Source of the DNA: Gammaproteobacteria bacterium
GTDB lineage: Bacteria; Pseudomonadota; Gammaproteobacteria; JAUZRS01
Length of the DNA: 64,000 nucleotides
Assembly: GCA_030949385.1 (NCBI GenBank)
Contig: JAUZSP010000007.1
Location: 255,210-319,209 of the forward strand
Reading direction: 5' to 3'
Shown here: in pieces, positions 63,624 to 64,000 of the stretch
Position numbering within the stretch: position 1 is the stretch's first letter
Layout: each line of letters starts with the position of its first letter
Translations under genes and position numbers: made by a program
The notes under the pieces: model-generated
What the model saw: the letters and a program-made list of their open reading frames with translations, nothing else
Told to the model about the DNA's origin: nothing
Databases searched by the model: none

Positions 63624-64000
63624 TTAACTCAACGTCTCCATACGAATGCGGCTCACCGGAGCGCCGATGCTATCAAGGGCTTCCAGATCGACAATGGCGG
63701 CGTTCATCTGCGCCTCTTGCACTCGATGGGTCAACAAAATAATCGGCACCACACGGCCCTCTGTGGCCTCTTTTTGCAACAAAGCCTCAATGCTGATGCC
63801 CTGCTCGCTCAAAATACGACTGACATCGGCCATCACCCCAGGCTGATCTGTCGCACTCAAACGTAAATAATAGGCGGTCTTCACCTGATCCATCGCCAAC
63901 ACCGGCAGATCCGACAGCGCATCGGGCTGGAAAGCCAGATGCGGCACCCGATTTTCAGGATCCACCGTCAGAGCGCGCACCACATCCACCACATCGGCCA
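63624..64000 (-). CDS. hom: Homoserine dehydrogenase, C-terminal part (cut by window edge)
   Basis: Only the last 125 codons are in view; the frame is open to the edge. YYLRLSATDQPGVMADVSRIL is the regulatory ACT domain of homoserine dehydrogenases, and VVPIILLTHRVQEAQMNAAI with the last residues fits their C-terminus. The catalytic domain lies outside the window. The enzyme makes homoserine for Thr and Met. Confidence 0.88.
   Translation of the reverse strand, partial: ADVVDVVRALTVDPENRVPHLAFQPDALSDLPVLAMDQVKTAYYLRLSATDQPGVMADVSRILSEQGISIEALLQKEATEGRVVPIILLTHRVQEAQMNAAIVDLEALDSIGAPVSRIRMETLS

Overview
The window reads as chromosome of a gammaproteobacterium, probably a respiratory or chemolithotrophic one. 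The main evidence is the block rpsB-tsf-pyrH-frr-uppS-cdsA-dxr-rseP-bamA-skp-lpxD-fabZ-lpxA (25.5-38.0 kb) with map and glnD diverging from rpsB, an order typical of that class. Two very large multihaem c-type cytochromes with a dedicated outer-membrane barrel point to electron exchange beyond the inner membrane. The lifestyle is an inference.

Layout. (1) 1-5.45 kb is an AT-rich accessory array. Three gene modules, all on the minus strand, are separated by four near-identical 150-bp repeats: a cytosine methyltransferase with a probable restriction enzyme, a broken HEPN-like gene with a small membrane protein whose frame is set by a 10-bp tandem repeat, and two related GTPases. The junctions look like integron attC sites in which the repeat sits exactly at the recombination point. 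No integrase is visible. (2) 5.6-10.6 kb has a metallo-beta-lactamase-fold enzyme, a papain-like hydrolase and a frameshifted recC. (3) 10.7-15.8 kb has two tandem NHL-repeat secreted proteins sharing an upstream 36-bp element, then crcB and serS; the serS frame overruns its usual end at a G7 tract. (4) 15.8-25.4 kb is a redox cluster: a Sel1/ankyrin protein coupled to a membrane-anchored 4Fe-4S/FAD oxidoreductase, and divergently a b-type cytochrome-like protein, a 21-haem and an 18-haem cytochrome, and a SPOR-TPR-beta-barrel protein. Together they could carry electrons from the cytoplasm to the outer membrane. (5) 25.5-42.7 kb is housekeeping: lipid A, outer-membrane assembly, isoprenoid/phospholipid synthesis, translation, nitrogen signalling and lysine/peptidoglycan precursor synthesis.

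(6) 42.7-53.9 kb has three small or unknown membrane-protein genes, a large calcium-binding thrombospondin-3-type surface protein, mutS, nadK, recN and two toxin-antitoxin pairs. The hicBA pair is inserted at the 3' end of nadK and is flanked by a 38-bp duplication of it. (7) 53.9-62.0 kb carries corrin-ring genes (cobN, cbiD, cbiA/cobB), interrupted by a MNT-type nucleotidyltransferase and a Fic protein. (8) 62.1-64.0 kb has a DUF938 methyltransferase, two single-membrane-span small proteins too short for ordinary gene calling, a textbook CRP-type site, and the 3' end of a homoserine dehydrogenase gene cut by the window edge. No rRNA, tRNA or CRISPR array was seen.
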